A DNA stretch of 61,411 nt from Phytopseudomonas flavescens (GCF_900100535.1 NZ_FNDG01000028.1:1-61411); one strand, 5' to 3'; shown: positions 25,596 to 34,527, counted from the stretch's first letter. A program made the numbers and translations. Notes: a model not told the origin generated them from the sequence alone.

Positions 25596-27365
25596 TTACA
25601 GCGCCTCGCCGCTGACCACATCACTATTGAGGGCACTGTCCTTAACCACCAAAATATCTTCCATGATCAGGTACTGCAGATCCGAGCCGAAGAACATGTT
25701 CAGCGCATCGGTGGGCGAGCAGATCATCGGCTCGCCACGGCGGTTGAGCGAGGTGTTAAGGGACACGCCGTTGCCGGTGAGTTTTTCCAGTTCCAGCATC
25801 AGGTCGTACCAACGCGGGTTGAATTCGCGCTTGAGCACCTGGGCACGGGAGGTGCCGTCTTCGTGGACGACTTCGCTGACGCGCTCCTTCCATTCATCGT
25901 TGACCTCGAAGGTGAAGGTCATGAACGGGCTCGGGTGGTCGACCTTGAGCATCTGCTCGGCGACGGTGTCGAGCATCGACGGGCAGAAGGGTCTCCAGCG
26001 CTCGCGGAACTTGATCTGTTCGTTGATACGGTCGGCCACGCCGGGAATGCTCGGGCAACCGATGATCGAGCGACCGCCAAGGGCGCGCGGGCCGAACTCC
26101 ATGCGCCCCTGGAACCAGGCCACGGGGTTGCCGTCGACCATGATCTGCGCGATGCGCTGCGGCGTATCGTCGATCTGCTGCCAGGTCGGCGCGTTCGGGT
26201 GGCGTGCGCAGGCGGCGATGACATCCTCGTTGGAGTAGGCCGGGCCGAGGTAGACGTGCTCCATCTTCTCCACCGGCACGCCACGCTTGTGGGAGACGTA
26301 GGCAGCGGCGCCGACCGCAGTACCGGCGTCGCCGGAAGCCGGTTGGACGAACAGCTCCTTGACCTCGGGACGGGCAATGATCTTCTGGTTGAGCTTGACG
26401 TTCAGCGCACAGCCGCCGGCGAAGGCGATCTTGCCGGTTTCGCGGATGATGTCACCCAGGTAGTAATCCATCATTTGCAGCGCCAGCTTCTCGAACAGCG
26501 CCTGCATGCTGGCGGCATAGTGGATGTAGGGATCGTCGGCGATATCGCCTTCACGCTTGGGCCCCAGCCATTCGATCAGCTTGGGCGAGAAATAGAAGCC
26601 CTTGCCCTTCTCCTTGTGACGACGCAGGCCGATGACGTTGGCGTAGTCGGTGTTGATCACCAGTTCGCCGTTCTCGAACGTTGCCAGGCGGGAGAAATCG
26701 TATTTGCTGGCATCGCCATAGGGCGCCATGCCCATGACCTTGAATTCGCCGTCGAGCATTTCGAAGCCGAGGAACTCGGTGACCGCGCCATACAGGCCAC
26801 CCAGGGAGTCCGGATCGAAGAATTCCTTGATCTTGTGGATGCGGCCGTTCTCGCCGTAACCGAAGAAGGTGGTGGCGTACTCGCCCTTGCCATCGATACC
26901 GAGGATCGCGGTTTTCTCGGTGAACCCCGAGCAGTGGTAGGCGCTGGCGGCGTGAGCCAGGTGGTGCTCGACCGGCTCGATCCTGACCTTCTTGGCATCG
27001 AAACCCAGTTGTTCCAGGCACCAGACGATCTTCTTGCGATAGCGCTTGTAGCGGCGGTTACCCATGAGTATGGCGTCGAGGGCGCGATCCGGGGCGTACC
27101 AGTAGCGCTTGGCGTAGTGCCAGCGCGCCTTGCCGAACAGGCTGATGGGGGCGAAGGGAATCGCCACCACGTCGACGTCCGCCGGCTTGATGCCTGCCTG
27201 TTCCAGGCAGAACTTCGCCGACTCGTAGGGCATGCGGTTCTTCGCGTGCTTGTCGCGCACGAAGCGTTCTTCTTCGGCGGCCGCGATCAGCTTGCCGTCG
27301 ATGTACAACGCCGCGGATGGATCATGGCTGAGGGCGCCGGAAAGGCCGAGAATCGTCAATGCCAC
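25596..27365 (-). CDS. wapO: LPS core carbamoyltransferase (NodU/CmcH family)
   Basis: This 589-residue enzyme transfers carbamoyl from carbamoyl phosphate via carbamoyladenylate; in P. aeruginosa the equivalent gene gives the 7-O-carbamoyl group on heptose II. The N-terminal Kae1-like domain begins LTILGLSGALSHDPSAALYI and shows the metal-site histidines in HHLAHAASAYHCSG (about 138-152) and GIDGKGEYATTFFG (about 160). The C-terminal YrdC-like part has FQGRMEFGPRALGGRSI (about 420-436). It lies between the tandem-kinase gene and the pyruvyltransferase gene on the same strand. The symbol rests on synteny with P. aeruginosa as I remember it. Confidence 0.88.
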   Translation of the reverse strand: MALTILGLSGALSHDPSAALYIDGKLIAAAEEERFVRDKHAKNRMPYESAKFCLEQAGIKPADVDVVAIPFAPISLFGKARWHYAKRYWYAPDRALDAILMGNRRYKRYRKKIVWCLEQLGFDAKKVRIEPVEHHLAHAASAYHCSGFTEKTAILGIDGKGEYATTFFGYGENGRIHKIKEFFDPDSLGGLYGAVTEFLGFEMLDGEFKVMGMAPYGDASKYDFSRLATFENGELVINTDYANVIGLRRHKEKGKGFYFSPKLIEWLGPKREGDIADDPYIHYAASMQALFEKLALQMMDYYLGDIIRETGKIAFAGGCALNVKLNQKIIARPEVKELFVQPASGDAGTAVGAAAYVSHKRGVPVEKMEHVYLGPAYSNEDVIAACARHPNAPTWQQIDDTPQRIAQIMVDGNPVAWFQGRMEFGPRALGGRSIIGCPSIPGVADRINEQIKFRERWRPFCPSMLDTVAEQMLKVDHPSPFMTFTFEVNDEWKERVSEVVHEDGTSRAQVLKREFNPRWYDLMLELEKLTGNGVSLNTSLNRRGEPMICSPTDALNMFFGSDLQYLIMEDILVVKDSALNSDVVSGEAL

Positions 27366-27443
27366 GGATAAAACCTCTTAGTGCGTGTGCCGAACGCCGA
27401 CACGCGCGATTGTTTGGTCTCGCCAAGCCCGCCTGACACGGGC

Positions 27444-28874
27444 TCAGGTGATGGTCGGTAAACGCCGGTCCAGCTCCTGATACAGGGCGCTGTCTGCCGA
27501 CCAGTTGCGCAACAGCCGCGCGCGATCCCGAGCGTAGGCGGCCTCGAAGCTGCTGGCGCTACCGTGATGCTGCATGGCATCCAGATCGATCAGCGCCCAG
27601 CGGCCAGCCTGCCACAGGATATTGCTGCCCTTGAAATCGCCGTGACTGATGCGCTCGCGCAGCAGTGCCGCGAACAAGGCCTCCAGCGCCTGCAAGTCCG
27701 CCTCGGGCGGCAACGCGTCTGCCTGGCAGGCCGCGAAACGGGCGATTATATCCACACCCGACGTGTGTTCGGTAATCAGATAGGCCTGGCGGCGCAGCCA
27801 CAGGCGACGGCGCTCCAGCACGGCCAGCGGCCTGGGCGTGGCGATGCCGAGAAAATCCAGGCGATTGCCTTCGCACCAGCTGTGCCAGGCACGGCTCGGT
27901 CGCCAGAAGCGCCTCAGCCAGTGCCCGAATCCCTTGATGTTGTAGCGTTTGATGACCAACTGCCGGCCGGCCTGCTCGACGCGTACCACGGTAGACGAGC
28001 CGCCGAGCTTGAGCGGCTGCCCGGCGGCAATCGCCGCGTCCGGATTGGCCAGCAACGGCGCCAACAGTGCATCGTCCTCGCGCCGCACCACCTGCAGGCG
28101 CGAGGCGCTGCTGCAGGCGCGAAAGGCCGTGCACTCGCGCCCAAGCTTGCCCATGAAGGCCTGCATGCGCGCTGACCGCGCCTTGCTCACGGCCTTGAGC
28201 AGCGCCTCCAGCGGCAGGGCATGTTCGCCATTGACCAGCAGGTAATGCACCAGCAATTCCTCGACAACGCTGTCGATGGTGCCGGGGAATTGCGCGAAGA
28301 ACAGCCCCAGATTGGCCAGCACCTTGTCGCGCGACAACGGCTGCCCGGGGGTTTCGGCACGGATGCTTGCGCCGTCGATGAGATACAGCCGGCCCTCGTC
28401 GCGCAGCAGGTTGTCCAGGTGCAGGTCCTCTTGCCAGAGCCCTTTGCCGTGCAGCTCGGCGATGATGCCCAGCGCGTCGCCCAACACCTGCTGCTGGGCA
28501 GCGCTCAACCAGGGCTGATCGGCCACGGCCTGCCAGTCGTCGGCCAGGCTGCGGGCATGCTCGAGAAACTCGAACAGCAACCAGCCGCCCTGCCCGGCGG
28601 TGGAGCCATGATCGAGCAGCGACGGGGTGCACAATCCCTGCTGCGCCAGCAACTGGACGCCCTGCAGCTCGCGGGCGTAATGCCGCTCGGCCTTGCCGCC
28701 GACCAGCAACTTGGCCAGCACCGCACGCCCCTGCCACTGCGCCCGGCCCACATAGCGTTGGCCGGGCAACACACGCAGCAGGCTGTGCAGTTCGAGAGTC
28801 TGGCCTGCCGGCGCTTCGATCAGCAACGGCAGTTCGGGGCTACGTCCCGCGTCGGTCAGAAAAGCGAGTTTCAT
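27444..28874 (-). CDS. tandem two-domain LPS kinase-like protein
   Basis: ATG at 28874 (MKLAFLTDAGRSPELP) gives 476 residues; it overlaps the wapQ stop by four bases. It contains two kinase folds in tandem. Domain 1 (about 1-235) has LAKLLVGGKAERHYAREL, a loop LWQEDLHLDNLLRD and YLIDGAS. Domain 2 (about 280-476) has LVIKRYNIKGF, a canonical loop RISHGDFKGSNILW and ALIDLDAM. Domain 2 keeps all catalytic residues; domain 1 keeps Asp and Asn but has Gln where His is usual. A gene of similar size lies at this place in P. aeruginosa and is needed for core phosphorylation in current models. It is cytoplasmic and probably acts on core heptose. Confidence 0.8.
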   Translation of the reverse strand: MKLAFLTDAGRSPELPLLIEAPAGQTLELHSLLRVLPGQRYVGRAQWQGRAVLAKLLVGGKAERHYARELQGVQLLAQQGLCTPSLLDHGSTAGQGGWLLFEFLEHARSLADDWQAVADQPWLSAAQQQVLGDALGIIAELHGKGLWQEDLHLDNLLRDEGRLYLIDGASIRAETPGQPLSRDKVLANLGLFFAQFPGTIDSVVEELLVHYLLVNGEHALPLEALLKAVSKARSARMQAFMGKLGRECTAFRACSSASRLQVVRREDDALLAPLLANPDAAIAAGQPLKLGGSSTVVRVEQAGRQLVIKRYNIKGFGHWLRRFWRPSRAWHSWCEGNRLDFLGIATPRPLAVLERRRLWLRRQAYLITEHTSGVDIIARFAACQADALPPEADLQALEALFAALLRERISHGDFKGSNILWQAGRWALIDLDAMQHHGSASSFEAAYARDRARLLRNWSADSALYQELDRRLPTIT

Positions 28875-29620
28875 GGGCGCTGAGCCTTGTCCTTCAAACG
28901 CGCCGTGAGGCGCTGCAACCAATGATCCACGTTCTGTTCACTGCCCAGGTAGGCCATCAGGAAAGCCACCCGATCTTCGTCACGCCACGAGTTGGCACGT
29001 CGCAACAGCGGCTCGAGATCCTTGACACGGTCACGCTCGCCAAAGAACAGCGGACGCGTTTTCTCCAGATCGATCAGCTGGGCCGCGAAGCCGTCACCGC
29101 GGGGCTGCAGGAAAATGTGCTTGGGGTAGAAACAACCATGCAGTTGCCCCTTGTCATGCACCAGGCGGGCCAAGGTAGCGCACGCGGTGACGATGGCCAG
29201 ACGCTGTTCGGCAGCCAGCATCGCCCAGCCCGGCAACCAGCTGTCGAGGTCCTGCCAGCCATCCAGCGCCCGGGTCAGCAGAATGGCCCGGCGCTCGCCA
29301 GCGATGCGCCGCTCGGCGTAGAACGACGCGCTCATGGCCGGGATGCCCAGCCGGCTGTAGCGGCGGATGCTGCGGAACTCTCGGGCCAGGCTCGGTTCGC
29401 CCAGCGGACGCTCCAGGCTGCGGGTCAGGTAGTTGCTCTGGCGCTTGAGGTAGTAACCATGGCCGTCCAGGTCGAGCCGGTACACCGAACTCCAGCCTCC
29501 CCGGGGCGCCTCGTTGGGCTCGTCCACCGCATGCAGTTCGAGCGCCCACAACGTCTCGAAACTGGCCAGGTTGTGGCGCTCGAGCAGCGAACCATCCTCG
29601 CTGTCGATGAAGTCTTTCAT
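28871..29620 (-). CDS. wapQ: WapQ, LPS core heptose kinase-like protein
   Basis: The start MKDFIDSEDGSLLERHN (29620) gives 249 residues and overlaps the wapP stop (ATGA). It belongs to the InaA/WaaP-related group: GYYLKRQSNYLTRSL in the N-lobe (about 55-70), a loop GQLHGCFYPKHIFLQPRG (about 165-182), then AQLIDLEKTRP. The catalytic Asp position of the loop is Cys (HGC), apparently a group feature, so it may act differently from WapP. Role in heptose phosphorylation is by synteny with P. aeruginosa. Confidence 0.83.
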   Translation of the reverse strand: MKDFIDSEDGSLLERHNLASFETLWALELHAVDEPNEAPRGGWSSVYRLDLDGHGYYLKRQSNYLTRSLERPLGEPSLAREFRSIRRYSRLGIPAMSASFYAERRIAGERRAILLTRALDGWQDLDSWLPGWAMLAAEQRLAIVTACATLARLVHDKGQLHGCFYPKHIFLQPRGDGFAAQLIDLEKTRPLFFGERDRVKDLEPLLRRANSWRDEDRVAFLMAYLGSEQNVDHWLQRLTARLKDKAQRP

Positions 29621-30354
29621 TCTCTGCCCTCGAAATAGCGGAGGATCTGACCGATGCGCTGCTTGTCGCTGTCGTTGAGGCGCTCGCGACGCCGATATTG
29701 CAGGTAGAAGCGCAGCCGCTGCGTGCGTGACAGGTGGTATTTGGCGACTTTGTCCAGACAAGCCAGATCCTTGACGATACGCCTGCGCAAAAACGGCCCC
29801 CACCAGAATGCTCCCGTCGGGCAGTCGATGAAATACAGGCGACGGTGCTCGTCGACCAGCAGGTTGCGCCACTTCAGGTCGTTGTGGGTGAAGTGGTGGT
29901 CATGCAGGGTGCGCGTGGCCTTGGCCAATTGGCTGCTGACATCCTCGACCCAGGCACGATCACGCAGGCGCCCATCGCGGCTCTCGGCGAGGCGCCACAT
30001 GTCCATGGTATCGACCAGTTCCAGGGTGATCAGCGCGCCGCGGTCGAATGCCCCCCCTTTGCGCTCCAGGCCATAGGCGGCAATCGGCGCGGTGGGAATG
30101 CCCCAGGCGGCGAAATGCTTGAGGTTCTGCCACTCGGCCTTGACCCGCGGCCTGCCGATGAAGCGCCGGGCGCCCTTGCCCGCGCCGTGGTAGCGCTTGA
30201 CGTAATAGCGCAGCCCGTCGAACTCCACGCGGATCACGTCCGACAACGGGTCACGGGTGATCGGCTCGCCCTGCAGGGCGAACACGGCATCCAGGGTGGC
30301 GAAGGCCCTGGCAGCCTCTGGCGTCGCCAGGGCGGTAACGCGCCACTCACTCAT
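29617..30354 (-). CDS. wapP: WapP, LPS core heptose kinase
   Basis: The start MSEWRVTALATPEAARA (30354) gives 245 residues and overlaps the waaP stop by eight bases. It is a kinase fold with the N-lobe lysine in RYYVKRYHGAGKGARRF (about 49-65) and the full catalytic loop HHFTHNDLKWRNLLVDE (about 150-166), then LYFIDCPTGAFWW. It is predicted to phosphorylate a core heptose in the cytoplasm before export. Order waaP-wapP-wapQ is as in P. aeruginosa. Confidence 0.88.
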   Translation of the reverse strand: MSEWRVTALATPEAARAFATLDAVFALQGEPITRDPLSDVIRVEFDGLRYYVKRYHGAGKGARRFIGRPRVKAEWQNLKHFAAWGIPTAPIAAYGLERKGGAFDRGALITLELVDTMDMWRLAESRDGRLRDRAWVEDVSSQLAKATRTLHDHHFTHNDLKWRNLLVDEHRRLYFIDCPTGAFWWGPFLRRRIVKDLACLDKVAKYHLSRTQRLRFYLQYRRRERLNDSDKQRIGQILRYFEGRE

Positions 30355-31180
30355 GGCGGCTTCCCGTGTCGTACTTGCGTGCATAGCGCGACAGCAAACG
30401 CTCGGCCTTGCGCTGCAGCCAGGCCAACAGTGCGGCTTCGTCACGCAGGATCTGGCGCAGCGAACGTGCACTGCCGACAGCGGCGAAATAGCCCTTGAGG
30501 AAACGCAGGAAATCGCGCTGCGTCAGGCCGATATTCAACGCCGAAAAATACAGCCCGGCCAGGTCCTTGTCACGCCAACGCCGCGGCACGGCAGAACGCA
30601 ACTGGGCGCGGTGCAGGTCGATCACCGACAGCCGGAAATCCCCGGCATTGAAGGGCTTGTCGGTGTGCAGCAGAAAATGGCAGATGTAGCAGTCGCGGTG
30701 ATTGACCCCGGCCGCGTGCATGCGCCCGGTCATGTCGGCAACACGGCGAATCAGTGCCCGCTTCAACCCTGGCTGCGGTGGCTGCTGCGCCCAGCCCAGG
30801 GTCAGCTGCTCGAGGTCCACGGTGGGCGCCAGTTCTTCGGTGACGATGAAGGAATGCTGCTGCGCCGGGTTGCTGCCGCGCTCGCCATAGGCCACGCCAG
30901 TCATGGTCGGCACGCCGACGGCGCTCAGGCGCTCGATGGCCTTCCACTCCTGGCCGGCGCCGAGCACCGGCAAACGCGCAGTGGTAAGGTTCTTGAGGAT
31001 TTCGCCCCAGCCAATGCCGCGGTGAATCTTGACGAAGTAGCCTTTGCCGTCGACCTCGGTACGCAACGTACGACGCGCCTCCAGTTCACGGTAGACCTGC
31101 CCCTGCAGGTGCTCCACTTCTTCGAAGGCATCCTTGCCGGCCCATAAGGACTTGAATGGTTCAGCGAGAATCAGTTGCAT
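30347..31180 (-). CDS. waaP: WaaP, LPS core heptose I kinase
   Basis: The start MQLILAEPFKSLWAGKDAFE (31180) gives 277 residues. WaaP phosphorylates heptose I; in P. aeruginosa it is essential for viability and outer-membrane integrity. Family signatures are GKGYFVKIHRGIGWGEILKN (about 45-64), LPVLGAGQEWKAIERLSAVG with the VPTMTGVAYGERG stretch (about 70-105), and the catalytic loop GVNHRDCYICHFLLH (about 163-177) followed by LSVIDLHRAQLR. A degenerate REP-like repeat sits between waaG and this gene; apart from it the operon is closely coupled. Confidence 0.95.
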   Translation of the reverse strand: MQLILAEPFKSLWAGKDAFEEVEHLQGQVYRELEARRTLRTEVDGKGYFVKIHRGIGWGEILKNLTTARLPVLGAGQEWKAIERLSAVGVPTMTGVAYGERGSNPAQQHSFIVTEELAPTVDLEQLTLGWAQQPPQPGLKRALIRRVADMTGRMHAAGVNHRDCYICHFLLHTDKPFNAGDFRLSVIDLHRAQLRSAVPRRWRDKDLAGLYFSALNIGLTQRDFLRFLKGYFAAVGSARSLRQILRDEAALLAWLQRKAERLLSRYARKYDTGSRHE

Positions 31181-31186
31181 AAGCCC

Positions 31187-31269
31187 CCCTGTAGGAGCCG
31201 CACCCTCGCGGCGAATGCTGAAGGCGACGGCAACCTTGTGGAACGGCGCCAAAGCGACGCTCCACAGGG
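31187..31269. repeat. degenerate REP-like inverted repeat between waaG and waaP
   Basis: CCCTGTAGGAGC (31187-31198) is matched, with one gap, by GCTCCACAGGG (31259-31269). An inner hairpin GCCGC/GCGGC lies at 31197-31212. TGTAGGAGCCGC is a typical opening of Pseudomonas REP units. It is inserted in an operon whose other joints are mostly overlaps. Confidence 0.6.
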
Positions 31270-31297
31270 TCGATGGTTGCCAGAGCAGCTGTATTGC

Positions 31298-32419
31298 TCA
31301 CGGGCGCGGTGCCAGAATCACGTCGGCCGCGTGCTGCGGCATGCTGTACAGATCGGCGGTATCGGCGAATGCCAGGCCATTGCGTTGCCAGACAGCACGG
31401 CCTTCGGCATCCGCCAGCATCTCGGCAAGGCTGCGGTTCAGGACCTGCTGCTCGAAGGGGCTGGGCACCACGCGACCGGCATCGGCATCACGGATGTAAT
31501 GGGCGTAGCCACAGACATCGGTCACCAGCACCGGCAAACCCGCTACCAGCGCCTCCAGCAGCACGGTACCGGTGTTTTCGTTGTACGCCGGGTGAATCAA
31601 CAGGTCGGCGCCCAGCAGGAAGCGCGGTATGTCGCTGCGTCCCTTGAGGATCTGCACCTGATCGCCAATGCCCAGTGCGGTGATCTGCAGCAGGAACGGT
31701 TTCGGGTCGTCCTGGCCGATGACGATCAGCCGGGTGCGTTTTTTCAAATCCGACGGCAGAGCGGCCAACGCCTTGAGGCTGCGGTCCAGCCCCTTGGTCT
31801 TGAAGCCGGAGCCGATCTGCACCAGCAGCAGGTCGTCATCGGCCAGTTTGAACTCGCGGCGGAATTCGGCGCGGATCTCGGCGGCATTGGTCGGCGCGCG
31901 ACGGTCCTGGGAAATCCCCGGCGGCAGCAGGTGGAAGCGCGCGGCCGGCGTGGCGTAGTGCTTGACGAAAAGCGGCTGCTGTACCTCGGAGATCATCAGA
32001 ATCTCGGTGCGCGACTCGGGCGCGAACACCGCCCGCTCGTATTCGGCGAAATGCTTGTAGCGGCCCCAGCGGCGGTACAGCGGGTTACGCAGGGTCTGCG
32101 CCTTGTCCTCGAAGCAACCGTCGGCAGCGTAGTACACGTCCAGCCCCGGCATCTTGTTGAAACCCACCACGCGGTCGACCGGGCGCCGGCGCAGATCCGC
32201 CTGCACCCAGGCGGTGAGTTTCTCGTTGCGGTGGTGATTGAACAGCGCCTTGACCGGCACCACCACCACCTCGAAACCCTCGGGAACCTCACCCTCCCAG
32301 ATCGGCGTATACACGCGAATCTGATGGCCGCGGCGCTGGCATTCCAGGGCGATACGCATGAAATCGCGCTGCAAGCCACCGAAAGGAAAATACTTGTAGA
32401 GGATGAAAGCCAGGCGCAT
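31298..32419 (-). CDS. waaG: WaaG, UDP-glucose/GalNAc:heptose glycosyltransferase
   Basis: The start MRLAFILYKYFPFGGLQRDF (32419) gives 373 residues, the normal WaaG size; an ATG at 32440 that overlaps the waaC stop is the alternative. It is a GT4 enzyme with the N-lobe FPFGGLQRDFMR loop, the junction QIGSGFKTKGLDRSLKALA (about 200), and the E-x7-E motif in NENTGTVLLEALVAG (about 288-302). It adds the first outer-core hexose, reported as GalNAc in P. aeruginosa, to heptose II. Very close to the P. aeruginosa protein as I remember it. Confidence 0.96.
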   Translation of the reverse strand: MRLAFILYKYFPFGGLQRDFMRIALECQRRGHQIRVYTPIWEGEVPEGFEVVVVPVKALFNHHRNEKLTAWVQADLRRRPVDRVVGFNKMPGLDVYYAADGCFEDKAQTLRNPLYRRWGRYKHFAEYERAVFAPESRTEILMISEVQQPLFVKHYATPAARFHLLPPGISQDRRAPTNAAEIRAEFRREFKLADDDLLLVQIGSGFKTKGLDRSLKALAALPSDLKKRTRLIVIGQDDPKPFLLQITALGIGDQVQILKGRSDIPRFLLGADLLIHPAYNENTGTVLLEALVAGLPVLVTDVCGYAHYIRDADAGRVVPSPFEQQVLNRSLAEMLADAEGRAVWQRNGLAFADTADLYSMPQHAADVILAPRP

Positions 32420-32439
32420 CGGCCCTTCGCTGTGTGGCA

Positions 32440-33441
32440 TCAGTCTATCCCCATGTCCAGCAGCAACGCGTGCAACTCGGTGAACACCCGCTGCGGCAGC
32501 AAATCATCGAAGCACGGCTTGTCGCGGTCGCCCTTGCCGGCATCCGGGCCAGTGGCACACAGGTGAATCTGCGCGCGGCCGTAGGCGCCGACCCGGCCGG
32601 GCAACGTCGGCCCGTACAGCGACACGCAAGGCACGTCCAGCGCGGCGGCCAGGTGGCCAAGGCCGGTATCCACGGCGACGCAGGCCTGGGCACCGGCGAT
32701 CACCTTGGCAACGCCGGCCAGGTTGAGCCTGGGCAGCAGCGCCGCACCGTCGATACCGGCGGCGATACGCTCGGCACGTGCTTTCTCCACCTCGTTGCCC
32801 CAGGGCAGGCGAATCGACCAGCCCTGCTCGCTGACCCGCTCGGCCAATTCGCGCCAGTAGGCTTCCGGCCAATGCTTGCTGGGCCAGGTCGTGCCGTGCA
32901 GGAACACCAGATAAGGGCGCGATGACGGGTCTGCAAGCTGGGCACGGTTCAAACCGTAGTCGCCCAGACCGGCAGGCACGCTGTAGCCCAGGGCCTGGCC
33001 GAACAGCTGCCGAGTGCGCTGCAGGGCATGCTGGGCGCGCGGCACGCTGTAGCGGCGATCGTAGAAGCGCGTGGCGACCGGCTCTCGTGCAGAGTTGCGA
33101 TCCAGGCCGGCTACCGGCGCCTTGACGTAACGGGTCAGCCAGGCGCTCTTGAGCAAGCCCTGGGCATCGATCACCAGGTCGTAGCGGGTGTCGCGCAAGC
33201 GTTTCTTGAAGCGCGACCACTCGCCGCCAAACAGGGCCTGCAGCGGGTGCTTGCGCCAGCGGCGGATAGCGACCGGAATCACCTGGGCGACCGCCGGGTG
33301 CCAGGCTGGAATCTCGGCGAAGCCCTCCTCCACCACCCAGTCGAAGCGGATACCGGGAATGGCCCGGGCTGCGTCGGTGAGCGCTGGCAGGGTATGGATC
33401 ACGTCGCCCAGCGAAGAAGTCTTGATCAACAGCACTCGCAT
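32440..33441 (-). CDS. waaC: WaaC, heptosyltransferase I
   Basis: This 333-residue GT9 enzyme transfers the first L-glycero-D-manno-heptose from ADP-heptose to Kdo2-lipid A. The N-terminus MRVLLIKTSSLGDVIHTLPA contains the catalytic Asp13 in SSLGDV. The donor site has YLVFLHGTTWPSKHWPEAYW (about 178-197) and AVDTGLGHLAAALDVPCVSL (about 258-277), with the VDTGLGHLAAAL hallmark. It follows waaF by six bases and its stop overlaps an alternative waaG start. Confidence 0.97.
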   Translation of the reverse strand: MRVLLIKTSSLGDVIHTLPALTDAARAIPGIRFDWVVEEGFAEIPAWHPAVAQVIPVAIRRWRKHPLQALFGGEWSRFKKRLRDTRYDLVIDAQGLLKSAWLTRYVKAPVAGLDRNSAREPVATRFYDRRYSVPRAQHALQRTRQLFGQALGYSVPAGLGDYGLNRAQLADPSSRPYLVFLHGTTWPSKHWPEAYWRELAERVSEQGWSIRLPWGNEVEKARAERIAAGIDGAALLPRLNLAGVAKVIAGAQACVAVDTGLGHLAAALDVPCVSLYGPTLPGRVGAYGRAQIHLCATGPDAGKGDRDKPCFDDLLPQRVFTELHALLLDMGID

Positions 33442-33447
33442 CCGCCG

Positions 33448-34479
33448 CTATACCTCGACCGGATGGGCAGCGAGCCGATCCAGCGCATCAACGGCGACGC
33501 GCGGCTCGAGCTGCACCAGGCAGTTGTAATGACCGAAGCGGCAGGTGCGGTCGAAGCACGGGCTGCACTCGATGCCCAGACGGATGATTTCCACCTGTTC
33601 GGCAAGGGGCGGCGTGAACTGCGGCGACGTCGAGCCATAGACCGCCACCAGCGGACGCTCGAGCGCTGCGGCCACGTGCATCAGCCCGGAATCGTTGGAC
33701 ACCACCGAAGCGGCACAGGACAACAGGTCGATGGCCTGGGCCAGGCTGGTTTCGCCGGACAGGTTGATCACCTCCTCGCGCAGCCCCGGAATCAGCCGCG
33801 AACGGATGTCCTCGCCAACCGGATGATCCTTCTTCGAACCGAACAGCCAGACCTGCCAGCCTTCGCGGATCTTGTGCTCGGCGACACGCGCGTAATGCTC
33901 GCTCGGCCAGCGCTTGGCCTCGCCGAACTCGGCGCCGGGGCAAAGGGCCAGCACCGGACGATCCAGGCTCAGGCCGAAGCTCGCCAGCGCCGCCTCACGG
34001 GTTGCCGGGTCGATGCGCAAGCAAGGCCGCGGATACGGCTGCGGCAGCTCGGCACCAGGTGCGTAGGCCAGCGCCATGAAGCGTTCGATCATCAGCGGGT
34101 AGCGCGCCTTGTCCAGGGTGCGCACGTCGTTGAGCAGGCCGTAGCGCATCTCGCCCTTCCAGCCGGTGCGCAGCGGGATACCGGCGAAGAACGGCACCAG
34201 TGCCGACTTCAGCGAGTTGGGCAGCAGGATCGCCTGGTCATAGCGGCCGGCCAGTGACTTGCCGATGCGCCGCCGCGTGGCCAGCTCCAGCACGCCATGA
34301 CCGAGCGGGAAGCTCAGGGCTTCACGCACTTCGGGCATGCGCTCGAGGATCGGGCGGCTCCACTCCGGCGCCAGCACGTCGATGGCGCAATCGGGGTGGC
34401 GCCGTTTCAGACAGTGGAACAATGTCTGCGCCATCACCATGTCGCCTACCCACGAAGGGCCGATGATCAGAATATTCAT
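33448..34479 (-). CDS. waaF: WaaF, heptosyltransferase II
   Basis: This 343-residue GT9 enzyme adds the second heptose. It starts MNILIIGPSWVGDMVMAQTL with the GPSWVGDMVM signature of WaaF. C-lobe signatures are LCPGAEFGEAKRWPSEHYA (about 180-198) and VVSNDSGLMHVAAALERPLV (about 255-274), with the SNDSGLMHVAAAL hallmark. It is the first gene of the core operon; its promoter should lie in or near the 48 bases before glnE ends, or it is read through from glnE. In P. aeruginosa I recall ilvE upstream; it is absent here. Confidence 0.97.
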   Translation of the reverse strand: MNILIIGPSWVGDMVMAQTLFHCLKRRHPDCAIDVLAPEWSRPILERMPEVREALSFPLGHGVLELATRRRIGKSLAGRYDQAILLPNSLKSALVPFFAGIPLRTGWKGEMRYGLLNDVRTLDKARYPLMIERFMALAYAPGAELPQPYPRPCLRIDPATREAALASFGLSLDRPVLALCPGAEFGEAKRWPSEHYARVAEHKIREGWQVWLFGSKKDHPVGEDIRSRLIPGLREEVINLSGETSLAQAIDLLSCAASVVSNDSGLMHVAAALERPLVAVYGSTSPQFTPPLAEQVEIIRLGIECSPCFDRTCRFGHYNCLVQLEPRVAVDALDRLAAHPVEV

Positions 34480-34527
34480 AAGCTCAGCGGTGCAATGGAT
34501 TGAGGGGCATGGGGCGAGCGACGCTCA

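Noticed and set aside
25863..27371. 502-codon open frame antisense to the carbamoyltransferase
   Set aside because: The minus-strand protein has all family motifs; the antisense frame has none.
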